64,000 bases of DNA from Anaeramoeba flamelloides. Its lineage: Eukaryota; Metamonada; Anaeramoebidae. The notes under the pieces are model-generated. The model saw only the letters and a list, made by a program, of their open reading frames with translations, ran no database searches and had not been told where the DNA came from. Location of the stretch: contig JANTQA010000070.1 in assembly GCA_027625915.1 (NCBI GenBank), positions 12,343,001 through 12,407,000 on the forward strand, written 5' to 3'. Every line of letters begins with the position of its first letter. Position 1 is the first letter of the stretch. The translations under genes and the position numbers were made by a program. Shown one piece after another: positions 21,663 to 31,502 of the stretch.

Positions 21663-23624
21663 AATTATTTTGATTATTAATTTGAATTCATTTTATTTGT
21701 CTGAAAATATTTTTTTAAAAAAATGAGATATATTAATATAGTCTATTTGATACCTTTAATATTTGCATTATATCAACATACTGAAATAATTAAGATTGGG
21801 TTATAAATTATTGATTAAAAAAAATCAAATTAAAAAGTCTTTCTTTTGGTTTTAAGTTGAATTTTTCAGGTTACAAAATGATCTTTTGGGGGAATTTTTA
21901 ATCATGAATGGTTTTACTATTGTTACTATTTTTTTTTAAACAAAAAGAAACAATTTTTTTGTACTTTTCTTTGAATTAACAAATTATATTTTTTTCAGGT
22001 TGAAAATAATTATTATAATTATTTTGAAATTTTATAGATTTTTTAAACTGTGTTATTCCATGACTTAGACACTTGTTTTTTAAAGTGTATTTTTGTACAC
22101 TTAATGTACGAACCATAAGATTTCTTTCTTCTTCAAAGAAAATTATTTTTTTTGGAAATAATTCAGAAATATGTTGAATTTTTAACTTTTCAAAAATGTA
22201 AATATAAGGATCAAATTCTTAGAAAAACAATAATTCATTTTGGAAAATAGTATTAAAAGAAACTCCGGTATTTTGTTCACCAGATTTTTTCATTTGTTGG
22301 AGATTTCAAGATGTTTAATTTTTTTTTGAATTTTCTATTGGATTTACTTGGAGATTTTTTTTATTTATGATTAGTTTTAAAATACTTGTGATTTGTTTTA
22401 ATTGTAGAGTTTAGGTTATTTTAATGACCAAAATCATTATTTAAGTCAATTTGGATAGTCTGTCATTCTATCTTGAATAGTAGAACCCCAAGTTTATTAA
22501 ATAAAAATTGCTCTTAAAAAGTCAAAAAATATACTCAACTAAAAATGATCAATTAAAAAGTTTACGATCAAGAAGAATTTAAAGATATTTTCAATAATTT
22601 CGTGTGATTAATTTCCTACAATCAAAAATTTATTGAGAAAATTTGAATCAAAACCTTCAAACAAAAAAAAAAGTAACTTTAAATTTTTTCAAGTTTCAAC
22701 ACCTCTGAAGTTCATATCAAATGAAATCATCTCACCATTAATAGCAAATTAAGTGACGAATTTTTTGACCGTGTAATCCAATTCCCATATCTCTTCGTGA
22801 TTCAAAATTGTTAGGAAGGTAAACATTTTTGAATTTTCTTTTTTTGGATCTTAAACTTACTAATTTTGGGACACAAACAATCAAAGGAAACTTTTGGTAA
22901 AGTGTATATGTTCTTTACAAGAGACAATTCTACTTTTTTCTAAATCTTTCATTATCCCTGTAAAGAATGAACTTAATATAAGAGTACTAAGATTACATTT
23001 TTCCCTTTTATATCGTTCTATGTCTTTGTAAGAGGGACAGAACAAAAAAAAAAATTCTCACTTGTGATGACAACTTTGCGGTTAAAAAAGTAAAATTTTT
23101 GTGTATGGGAGAATAAAATTATTTTCTGGGCAAAAAGACTAATAACTTCTTTGATTTATTTTATTTCTTTCTCTATCAATAATTGTTGGGGTTTTTGGAT
23201 CTTGAAAAAACAGAATCCAGTCGATATGGTGACATCCTATTTCTTATTTCAAATAAAATAACGCATTCTTTTCCAAAAATAGATCAACAAAGAATAAACA
23301 ATTGATGGGTTTTTTAAATCACTCATTTCCACAAACACAAAAGTTAAGAGTTCTAAAAACAATTTGTATGTGATTAGTTTTGTTTGGGTTCAAAATTTGA
23401 GAAATAATTGTCATCTTCAAAAGGTTTTATAACAAGTCAGAATTTGAAAAAATAAAAGCACCTCAAATTTTCAAAAAAAAAAAAAAATTTGTTTGAAACT
23501 AAACTTTGGAAAATAAACAGAAACAAAAATTCCAACTCAAGGCAATCTTGAAAGAAATTAAGTTAATGAAAAAAATAATTTTTCATTTTTCTTCAAACTT
23601 TTTCTTTCTTGAAAAAATTGTTTA

Positions 23625-26393
23625 ATGTTTATATCACAAAAGCAATTTCAAAAAAAAATCAAATACAATCCAAGAAAGCATAGTGTCACACTCAAGCTTC
23701 ACAAAGAGTCTGAAAAAAAACATAACAGCCGAAAAGAGCAAATTTTGGATTGGGTAAGTGAAATTTTGCATGTACAAACACTAACGATGGAAGAGACCTT
23801 CAGGAACGATTGGATCCACTTACTTAATTTGGTGAATGTTATTAGTCCCTGTCGATACAACAAAGTCGTCAAGACAACTTCGTCTTCAATGCAACGAGTG
23901 AAAAACCTTGAAGAGTATCGACGCACTTTAAAATTTTGTAAATACAAAAACCGTGACGATTTTGCCTCTGATGAATTTTTAAAAGACAAACTGCCACGAG
24001 AAGGGCTAATCAAATTGACCAGATCCTTATTGTATTTAAAAAAACGTTATGAAATGATTGGTGTTCGGAAGGACAAGTCACAAGAGATCCGATCTTTTTA
24101 TGTTCTTTCAACTGACGAGGGTGATTGTTATAATTCGATCCAGGAAGAGACACTTCAGGAAAATGTAAAAATAGACAATGTTTTTTGGTTGGATCATAAA
24201 GAGCGCCTTGAGACATTTCAAAAAAACCAAGAAGAAGAAGAAGAAGAAGAAGAAAAAAATAAAGAGAAAAACACGAACTCAAATGAATCATCATCATCAT
24301 CGTCGTCGTCGTATTCCAAATCTAGTTCTATGTCTCCTTTGTCGTCTTCTGAAGGAAATAAAAGCGATAAAGAAACAAAAAATACAAAAGATGAAAATCA
24401 AAAAGATCAAGAAAAAAAAATCGAAAAAGCCAAGAATAAAACATCATCTGGTTCTTCGTCTAATTCCTCATCCTCGTCTGATGAGAAAGAAAATAAAAAT
24501 GAAAAAGAAAAAACTGATCGAAAAGAAACAATAACGCAAGAGAACAAAACAATCACTAAAAAGAATAAATCGTCTTCTGGTTCTTCATCTAATTTTTCGC
24601 CATTTTCTACAACTTCAGAAAATGATGACTCTAATGAAAACAAAAAAGAAACAAAAGATCAAAATAATACAGATGAAAAATTTGAGAATAAAAAATCCTC
24701 TTCTTCTTCTTCTTCTGAAGAAAATGAAGATCCTAATCAGAAAATAAACAAAAAAAGCCAAGGAAAAGAAAAGGAAAATGAAAAGGAAAAGGAAATCGAA
24801 CAGAGCAAAGAAAATGAAAATGAAAAATCCACAAAAGCAACATCAACTTCAACTTCAAAAGAAGGAAATGATAAAAACGCCAAAAAAGAAGTAAACAACA
24901 AGGATCAAGAAACGGGAAGTAAGAAGAACGAATCAACCTCGTCCAAAAAAACTTCCGACAAAGATAGTCAAAGCAAAAGAAGTACGAAAGACAAAAAAAA
25001 AAAAGATTATTCAAGCACAAATTCGAGTGACGACGGAAGTTCATCATCTCTAAGTGGAGAAACAACTTCCGGATCAGGGACAGGTTCGACAAGCACGGGG
25101 TCAACGGCCACTACATCAGAAAACAGTTCTTCTGGCTACACCGACTCAGACTCTGACTCAACAGATTCCAGCACAACAAATCGCAAAAAGAAATTTAATA
25201 AATCAACCAAAAGACATAAAAAAAATGAAACCAAATATAAAACAAAACAAAACCAAAAAAGAACCAGAGAACTCAGATTAGCAAAGGGGGAACACAATTA
25301 CGAGATCTTGGCGTATACCAGTTCGAACACGGAATACTTTTCAAGGAATTTAAAAGAAATTTTCAATATCAAAAAAAAAAGCCCAAATAAATATTGGTAT
25401 ATTTATACCGTGTTTTTCATTTTAAATTATCTTGACGAATGGAAGAAACAAGGAAATAGCAATTTGCTTCGCGGTATCAGGGACAAGGCATTGGGCAAAA
25501 AATATGAAAAGTTTGTTCAAAGGGCATATAGCGACGCAAAGGATTTTGCCAAAAACGGCAAGGCAATTTTCAAATGCTTCATCGGAGAACCAAATTCACA
25601 GACATTCCGGCAGGGAGAATTGAAAATCCTTAAGAAGGGCGTCGTCATTAACCTTACGAATATGAAGGGCCACTTTTATAAAAAAAAGCTATCAGAGTCC
25701 ATGACGTTTTCGGTGCATAAGACTGATCCCTTTGTGATTTCCTATGAGATTTTGAAGCCGCCAAAATGTTTCCCAATCAAATTCCAATCAGAGTTTGATA
25801 AAATACTGGCAACAATGACGCTGATCTATTTTATCAAAAACAGAGGCGATAAAAAAAAGATCGGGCATAACCCATATAACGGAAAGCCGCATTCGGTTAC
25901 GCAAAGAGTGCTGCCGCCACTTGAAATCCCAAATCGCAAGTTTAAAAAATTGATCTCAGGCACAGATTATGTCAACATGAAGGGCAACGCAAAGGAGATT
26001 CTTGCCAAATACTATAAGCAAGGCGGGGTTAATTTCTTAATTGCAATAATCAATATTAAGGAATACCCTCTCGTATCGGGGTACATCAAAGTTAGAGAGA
26101 ACGAAATTAAAATTGGTTGTAAAAAAACTACCCTGTTTAGTGTGCCATTCGCACAAAAGCCAATCCTAATGAAAAACCCAAACGATAAGAAATTGTTCCT
26201 TATACGCTGGGTGCAAAATGCAATGTGCGGCACTTCATCAGAACCAGCGGTTTCAGTCATGTGCAAAACAGTATCAGAAAGAAGCTTAATTACAAAGTCA
26301 ATCATGTATTTTATTCAAAACTGGCAAGATAAGGAAAAAATTAAAAGAAATAAAAAAAAATCGAAAAAAAAGGATCGCAAACAACGAAAATAA
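23625..26393 (+). CDS. Calponin-homology domain protein with low-complexity linker and PH-like C-terminal repeats
   Basis: Single exon, 922 residues. Residues about 36-143 fit a CH domain: QILDWVSEILHV (helix 1), NDWIHLLNLVNVISP (core), NLEEYRRTLKFCKY, and GLIKLTRSLLYLKKRYE. CH domains bind actin or microtubule partners, and single N-terminal ones often contact microtubules. Residues about 202-545 are Glu/Lys runs alternating with poly-Ser tracts, a disordered linker. The C-terminus has two PH-like beta repeats (about 645-740 and 801-900). Each ends in a helix of the form TLIYFIKNRGD or SIMYFIQNWQD. A third helix (TVFFILNYLDEW, about 596-607) suggests a decayed earlier repeat. The last 20 residues are strongly basic. 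The C-terminal coding DNA is less AT-rich than the flanks. A cytoskeletal adaptor role is inferred, and no named orthologue is recognised. Confidence 0.85.
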   Translation: MFISQKQFQKKIKYNPRKHSVTLKLHKESEKKHNSRKEQILDWVSEILHVQTLTMEETFRNDWIHLLNLVNVISPCRYNKVVKTTSSSMQRVKNLEEYRRTLKFCKYKNRDDFASDEFLKDKLPREGLIKLTRSLLYLKKRYEMIGVRKDKSQEIRSFYVLSTDEGDCYNSIQEETLQENVKIDNVFWLDHKERLETFQKNQEEEEEEEEKNKEKNTNSNESSSSSSSSYSKSSSMSPLSSSEGNKSDKETKNTKDENQKDQEKKIEKAKNKTSSGSSSNSSSSSDEKENKNEKEKTDRKETITQENKTITKKNKSSSGSSSNFSPFSTTSENDDSNENKKETKDQNNTDEKFENKKSSSSSSSEENEDPNQKINKKSQGKEKENEKEKEIEQSKENENEKSTKATSTSTSKEGNDKNAKKEVNNKDQETGSKKNESTSSKKTSDKDSQSKRSTKDKKKKDYSSTNSSDDGSSSSLSGETTSGSGTGSTSTGSTATTSENSSSGYTDSDSDSTDSSTTNRKKKFNKSTKRHKKNETKYKTKQNQKRTRELRLAKGEHNYEILAYTSSNTEYFSRNLKEIFNIKKKSPNKYWYIYTVFFILNYLDEWKKQGNSNLLRGIRDKALGKKYEKFVQRAYSDAKDFAKNGKAIFKCFIGEPNSQTFRQGELKILKKGVVINLTNMKGHFYKKKLSESMTFSVHKTDPFVISYEILKPPKCFPIKFQSEFDKILATMTLIYFIKNRGDKKKIGHNPYNGKPHSVTQRVLPPLEIPNRKFKKLISGTDYVNMKGNAKEILAKYYKQGGVNFLIAIINIKEYPLVSGYIKVRENEIKIGCKKTTLFSVPFAQKPILMKNPNDKKLFLIRWVQNAMCGTSSEPAVSVMCKTVSERSLITKSIMYFIQNWQDKEKIKRNKKKSKKKDRKQRK

Positions 26394-26604
26394 ATTTTTT
26401 ATTTTTTTTTTTATTTTATTTTATTATTAACATTTATTTTTCATTTAATATAAACTAGAAGATTATGAAAATAGTTAATCAAAAATGTGAAAAAGAAAGA
26501 GAAAGAATAATAAATATTCTATTATACAATAAAAAGATTATATTTTTTTTTTGATTTATGGTGCTTTATTTTTTTTTTTTTTTATGTTATTATTTTTAGA
26601 ATAA

Positions 26605-27915
26605 TAGAGGTTTTGATGATCACATCTAAGATCACGATGTTAAAAAATATTATCACCATATTAGCAATAAATTCGTGAGAATATTAAAAAATCTTGATTA
26701 GTCCTACTTTATCGTGAAAAATTATATAATCGCTATATTATCAACATTATCGCAAAAATACCCAAAATAATATATCGAAAAATTGAAAAATTATTTTTTT
26801 GAGATTACCTTAAAAAAAATCTTTTGACTTTTACAAAGCCTTAAGACTTTTACAACACTTTTCTCCTTTACCAACGTTTGAAAATGGTTTGAAAGGAAAA
26901 CAAATTGTCCCCACATGTTTTTAAAAGGTTTTGGAAGACATATAGATTTATAAACGGAATAAGACTTTTTGTAGTGGAAAAAAAATTTTTTCTTATTTTT
27001 ATGTTACAAAATGAAAAATCTCAAAGGAATTTTATGATCATAGAAATAATCATCAATTTCAATAATGTAATAGAATATAAAATCGATGCGTTTTTATATA
27101 AAATGAAGTTATTTTCCTCAAAGTTAAATAACTAAAAAGAAGAAAGAGTAATTTGGCTTCTTTTTGGTGATCGATTAAAAAAAAACTCTTTTAAACTCTA
27201 GTTGTGTTTTCTGTCCAATACAAAGAAAATATCAAAAGAAGAAAAATAACAAAAAGAAAACATCTGTATTCAAACAGTCATAATAATTGGTGATAATTTG
27301 AAGTGTACATTGTTAAAGCCTTTGAAAAGTTTTTCTATTCCTATCAGCTTTCCTAGAATAACGAAAAAAATTTTAACCTAAGAAAACATTCTTTAAAGAA
27401 CAACTGAAGATTTGGTTTTTTTCAAAGTCAGCTAATAAACAAAACTTAAAACATCAGTTTTTATTGAGAAACCATTTATAAGTTTTTTGTTCATATTGTC
27501 TTTGATCTAAAGGATCGATTGATCGATCTCTCAACCAAATCAAAATATAATACAACAAAAACAACTTGATCTGATCCTTGATTTAATCCAGTATCTTTTT
27601 TTGTTTTTTTTTAAAGTACCAGAACTTTTTTTTAAAGATCTGATTTTTTTGATCAATTAAAATTTTTCTTTCTAAAAAATATTCTATGTTTGTCCAAAAA
27701 ATAATCAACTATTATTTCACAATTTAATTGCTACATGTTGACATTTAAATAAATTTTTAGACAATTGTTGTAATTTTATATAATATTACAATTTTTCATA
27801 TTATCCTGATATTATTGATTATCGTAATTTTCAAAAATATCGCGATTTGATAAAAATAATCGCGATTTTTGAAACTTTATGTTGACTTCCTCAAAGATAT
27901 CTTCATCTTCCTCTA
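26605..27915. repeat. Large inverted repeat, right arm (~1.3 kb)
   Basis: Inverted partner of 18375-19715, starting about 210 bp after the CH-gene stop codon. Complementarity runs from aataatagaggttttgatga at the inner end to the cgcgattt-rich outer end and a short cttcctcaaagatatctt tail. The word tataatt lies just outside both outer ends, a possible but weak target-site duplication. Confidence 0.85.
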
Positions 27916-29576
27916 TAATTCAAAATCTTTTTAATTAAAAAGATTTGAACGGGTGTAATAAATATGATTTAAACGCTGATTCATAATTATTTTTCGAAAT
28001 ATACATCAGTTAACATTTATAGATAAGTTTATCAAGTTTCAAATATAAAATAAAAATAAAAAAGTATATAATTATCACTGGTTATTTGGATAAATTTGAG
28101 AAAATAAGCAATATATTTTTCTTTTGATGTGTGAGATTAATAACAACTTTAAAAAAGTCCATATTTCTCATTTTTGAAAACATTGAGTTAAATTTTGTGA
28201 GTTGTTTTTTGTTGAAGTGTGAGGATCATCCAAGGAATTAAAATTTCTTAGGAAAAAAATAATTAAATAAAAAATAAATTCTTTAAAGTTTTTTAAATTC
28301 TTTTGGATCACTAAAGCAAGATGGATTTTAGAATTCAGAATAAAAGGTTTAAAAGAAATTAAATCAATAAAAAAACAATTTTTTTTTAACTGGAATACAA
28401 GATTATAACGTTTTTAAGAAGTTATTCCCTCTTCCCTTTTTAAAATATCAAAATAATCTGATACATTCAAAGAAAAAATATTTCGATTACCAATTTTTTA
28501 AAAAAATAATAACTGGTTAATTAAGATCTAGAGAAAATTTAAATTTCTTCTATTTTACCGTTTTCTTATCCTTTTTTATTTTTTGGGTTTTTTTTCTTTA
28601 AAATCAAAAAAATGAAATAAAAAAACAAAAAACAGATTTGAAAAATTACAAATACTTATAATCAATAGAGTATTATATAAGAAAAATATTTTTTTTCAGG
28701 AAATAAACAATAATAATATTCATTGAAAATTGGTTATTTTCTATCATTTTTGTGTACACCGTAAAAAAAAAGGAAATAATTTCCCTAATAAAGGAAATTT
28801 TTTTCAAAATAAAAATTGGAATATTTTATTAACCAACTCATATTTCAAGATAAATTAAAGAAAGATATTTTTCAACATTGGTGTCTTCATGTTTTTGATT
28901 AATTCCAAAAAATTTTCCAAAAAATATAAATAATTTACTAAAATTCTGGGTGTGGGGGGTTATGGGTACAATTATAATTTTAAAAGATAAAAATATTTCC
29001 TTTTTATATTTTGGCTTATTAACCAACTTTTTGGAGACATTGTAACCATTAACATTTTAATATCATTTGCTTTCAATAGCAAAATTTTTTAATATTAAGT
29101 AATATTATAGAGAGCAGATGACCTAATAAAAATATTTAAGGATTGATTTAATTATTCCTAGGTAATTAAGTAACTAATTTTTCAAATAGTTTTGACATAT
29201 TTTTAAAAAACTTTTCAATTATTAAAAATTTTGAATAACACATATAAAACATAATCTTCCTATTTTTATATTTTTTTTATAAAAAATCTCAAAAGAGAGA
29301 AATCATTTTACACTATAAAATCATCAAAAACTTTAATCAAATAAAAACAATTCAACCTTTGTTATTTTTTCACTTTTTAACAACTTCAATTATAATAACC
29401 ACTGTTGGTTTATGAAATGTCTTGTATCAAAAAGTATTTTTCAAGATATTTAATTATTAAAATTGGAAAATCTAATTTTCCAGGATCTATTAAGATTTTT
29501 TTCTGATTTATTAGTTAAGAATTTGAAATAATTTTTTTGTGCAGTTAAGGTGTTATTTTGTTATATTTTAAAAAGT

Positions 29577-30085
29577 AAATCCTATTCCAAAGATTTGGAC
29601 ACACCCAAAATCAAAAATAGGCAAAAAACCCACAATTTATTATATTTTTACAAACCTAATATAAAATCACATGTAAGTAACACAGTATTAATATTTTTAT
29701 AAGTAATCGTTTTCGTTCAAAGAAAAGAATAAAAAATAAAACAATAAAATAAAAAAGGGTGATTCCAAAATAATGAAACAAGCTGATCAAAACAATGTAT
29801 TTGTGAATTTGTTGAACTTTCATCAACAATTGTTGATCGATCAAATTGATATGATACCATCAACCAATGGTATTAGATTTTTCTGTTTAACTAACCCAAC
29901 ACTAACATTCTATCAACCATCGAAAAAAATTTTTCATATCTAACGAAACATATTACATAACTGGGAAAAAAGAAATGAAAACAAAACAAAAAAGACAAAA
30001 AATGAAATAGTTTGTAAAATAAAAATTATTTCTAAATTTAATGTAAATTGGAGTATTGTGATTCTTTCAACTGTTTAAACTGTTT
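29577..30085. mobile_element. Repeat family A, copy 2 (internally deleted)
   Basis: Begins ctattccaaagatttggaca, then caccc, as in 11757-12846. It then skips about 590 bp and resumes with taagtaacacagtatt, continuing through tgttgatcgatcaaat, ctaacgaaac and the block aaaacaaaacaaaaaagaca. Same orientation as copy 1. No coding capacity. Confidence 0.7.
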
Positions 30086-30218
30086 CCAATTTTTATAGAA
30101 TTTAGTTATTTTTTAATATAATAAAGATCTTTCACATGAAAAATCAATTATTTTTACTATTAAAGAATTATTTATTGGTTTAAATAGATAAAATATTTGT
30201 TTTTTTAGATTTTATATA

Positions 30219-30742
30219 AGGTTGTCCAGAATTTAAAAGAACCGAGTAAAATCAAAGCTTTTTCTCTATTCTTTTGAATTCTATTCAACCTAAGACACTT
30301 TCCAATTGATTTTTTTTTATTTTTGGGAATAAACAGAAAATTAATATAATTTTCAGTTTATGCTAAAAAGCATAAAAAATGCCGTTAGATTTTCCAGAAT
30401 TCAAAAAGTATGAGTAAAATCTTTTCTTTTTCTCCATTCTTTTGAATTCAGGAAAATCGCCCTTAGGTTTTTTTTAATTTGAGAAATAAAAAGAAAATTT
30501 ATGAAATTTTCTGTTTATAAAATTTAAAAAAACTTAGGCACTTAGCGGTACTCTAGGGCACTCTACAGATCTTGACAGACACGTTCTTTAGGTTTTCCAA
30601 AATTTTAAAGAATGGGGAAAAATGAAAAATTCTACTCAATTCTTTATGTTTCCTTAAAACGGCCGTTAGGTATTTATCAATTCCGGAAATAAAACGGAAA
30701 TTTCAAAAATTTTCTTTTAATTTCTGAAATTAAAAAAAACCT
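30219..30742. repeat. Three diverged tandem units (~150 bp) with internal dyads
   Basis: Units at about 30219-30368, 30381-30530 and 30587-30742 share the order tttcca(g/a)aatt, gagtaaaat-like, ctc.attctttt, tagg or ttaggt, ggaaataaa, aattttctg/tt. Units 1 and 2 also contain a dyad (agaattcaaaag with cttttgaattc). Units are more GC-bearing than the flanks (gccgttag, cggccgttagg). Repeat number is low and divergence high. Confidence 0.6.
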
Positions 30743-31502
30743 AGAAAATTTAACAAATAAAATAGTAAACCTCAAGAAAAGCTAGGCGCTCTACCAAAAC
30801 AGAATAATTATCACAAGGATTTTTTTTCTTTTATTCCAGTTTTATTAAATTAAGACAGCATATTCAAAACTATGGGTTATTATATATCAAAGTAAATATC
30901 TCCAAGTTGAATTAAACCAAAAGTCACGTATTCTGTTTTTAAGGAATTTTTTACCCCAAAATAGACCTTTTTTCTAGGCGAGATACTTTTAACAAAGGGG
31001 GTACTACTAACAATAAATAACAATAACTTCAAGAATTTGAAGTTCTGTAATTTTGATTATATTGTAAATAAACTTTATTATTAATGATGAAAGGTTAATG
31101 AAAGTAGTAGTTTTGTCTAACTTGTTTTTATTCAATTTTATTTTTCCATACTAGTGTAGTGTAGTGCTTTAAAAACAAACCAAAATAAAAAAAAATTAGC
31201 AACATAATCAAAAAAAAATACAGGATAAAAAGTTAAAAAGAATATTTTAATTAGTTTATAATGGTAAATAGTTTTCGAAAGGAATTATTTTTGGTTGGAA
31301 GAACAATAAAAAAAAATAAGGATATCGATAAGAAATAAAAAAAAAATAAAAGTGTTTTTAAAAATTGGCTCAAAGAATAATAATGTATATGAACAAAATT
31401 AATAAAAATGAAAAAAATAAATGAAAAAAAAAAAAAAAAAAAAAATAGCAAGATAAAAAATGGAATAAAAAATGAAAAAAAATAATAAAAAAACAAATTA
31501 AT

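Larger units (their letters stand above)
17221..23624. other. Intergenic region with inverted-repeat arm and two TIR elements
   Basis: No protein gene supported. It holds the left arm of the ~1.3 kb inverted pair (18375-19715), D element copy 2 (19923-20406), a young-looking foldback MITE (20575-20893) and a TA/GA compound microsatellite (21635-21662). About 22700-23600 is the CH-gene upstream region and shows no clear promoter element. Confidence 0.6.
26394..31502. other. Intergenic region with inverted-repeat arm, repeat A copy and tandem units
   Basis: No gene supported. It contains the right arm of the inverted pair (26605-27915), repeat A copy 2 (29577-30085), a three-unit diverged tandem repeat (30219-30742), and an A-rich stretch next to the myosin stop codon. 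The 27915-29576 part shows nothing recognisable. Confidence 0.6.

Noticed and set aside
22750-22815. Short open stretch reading DEFFDRVIQFPYLFVIQNC
   Set aside because: Only 19 codons before a stop, no matching splice sites in frame, no neighbouring exon.
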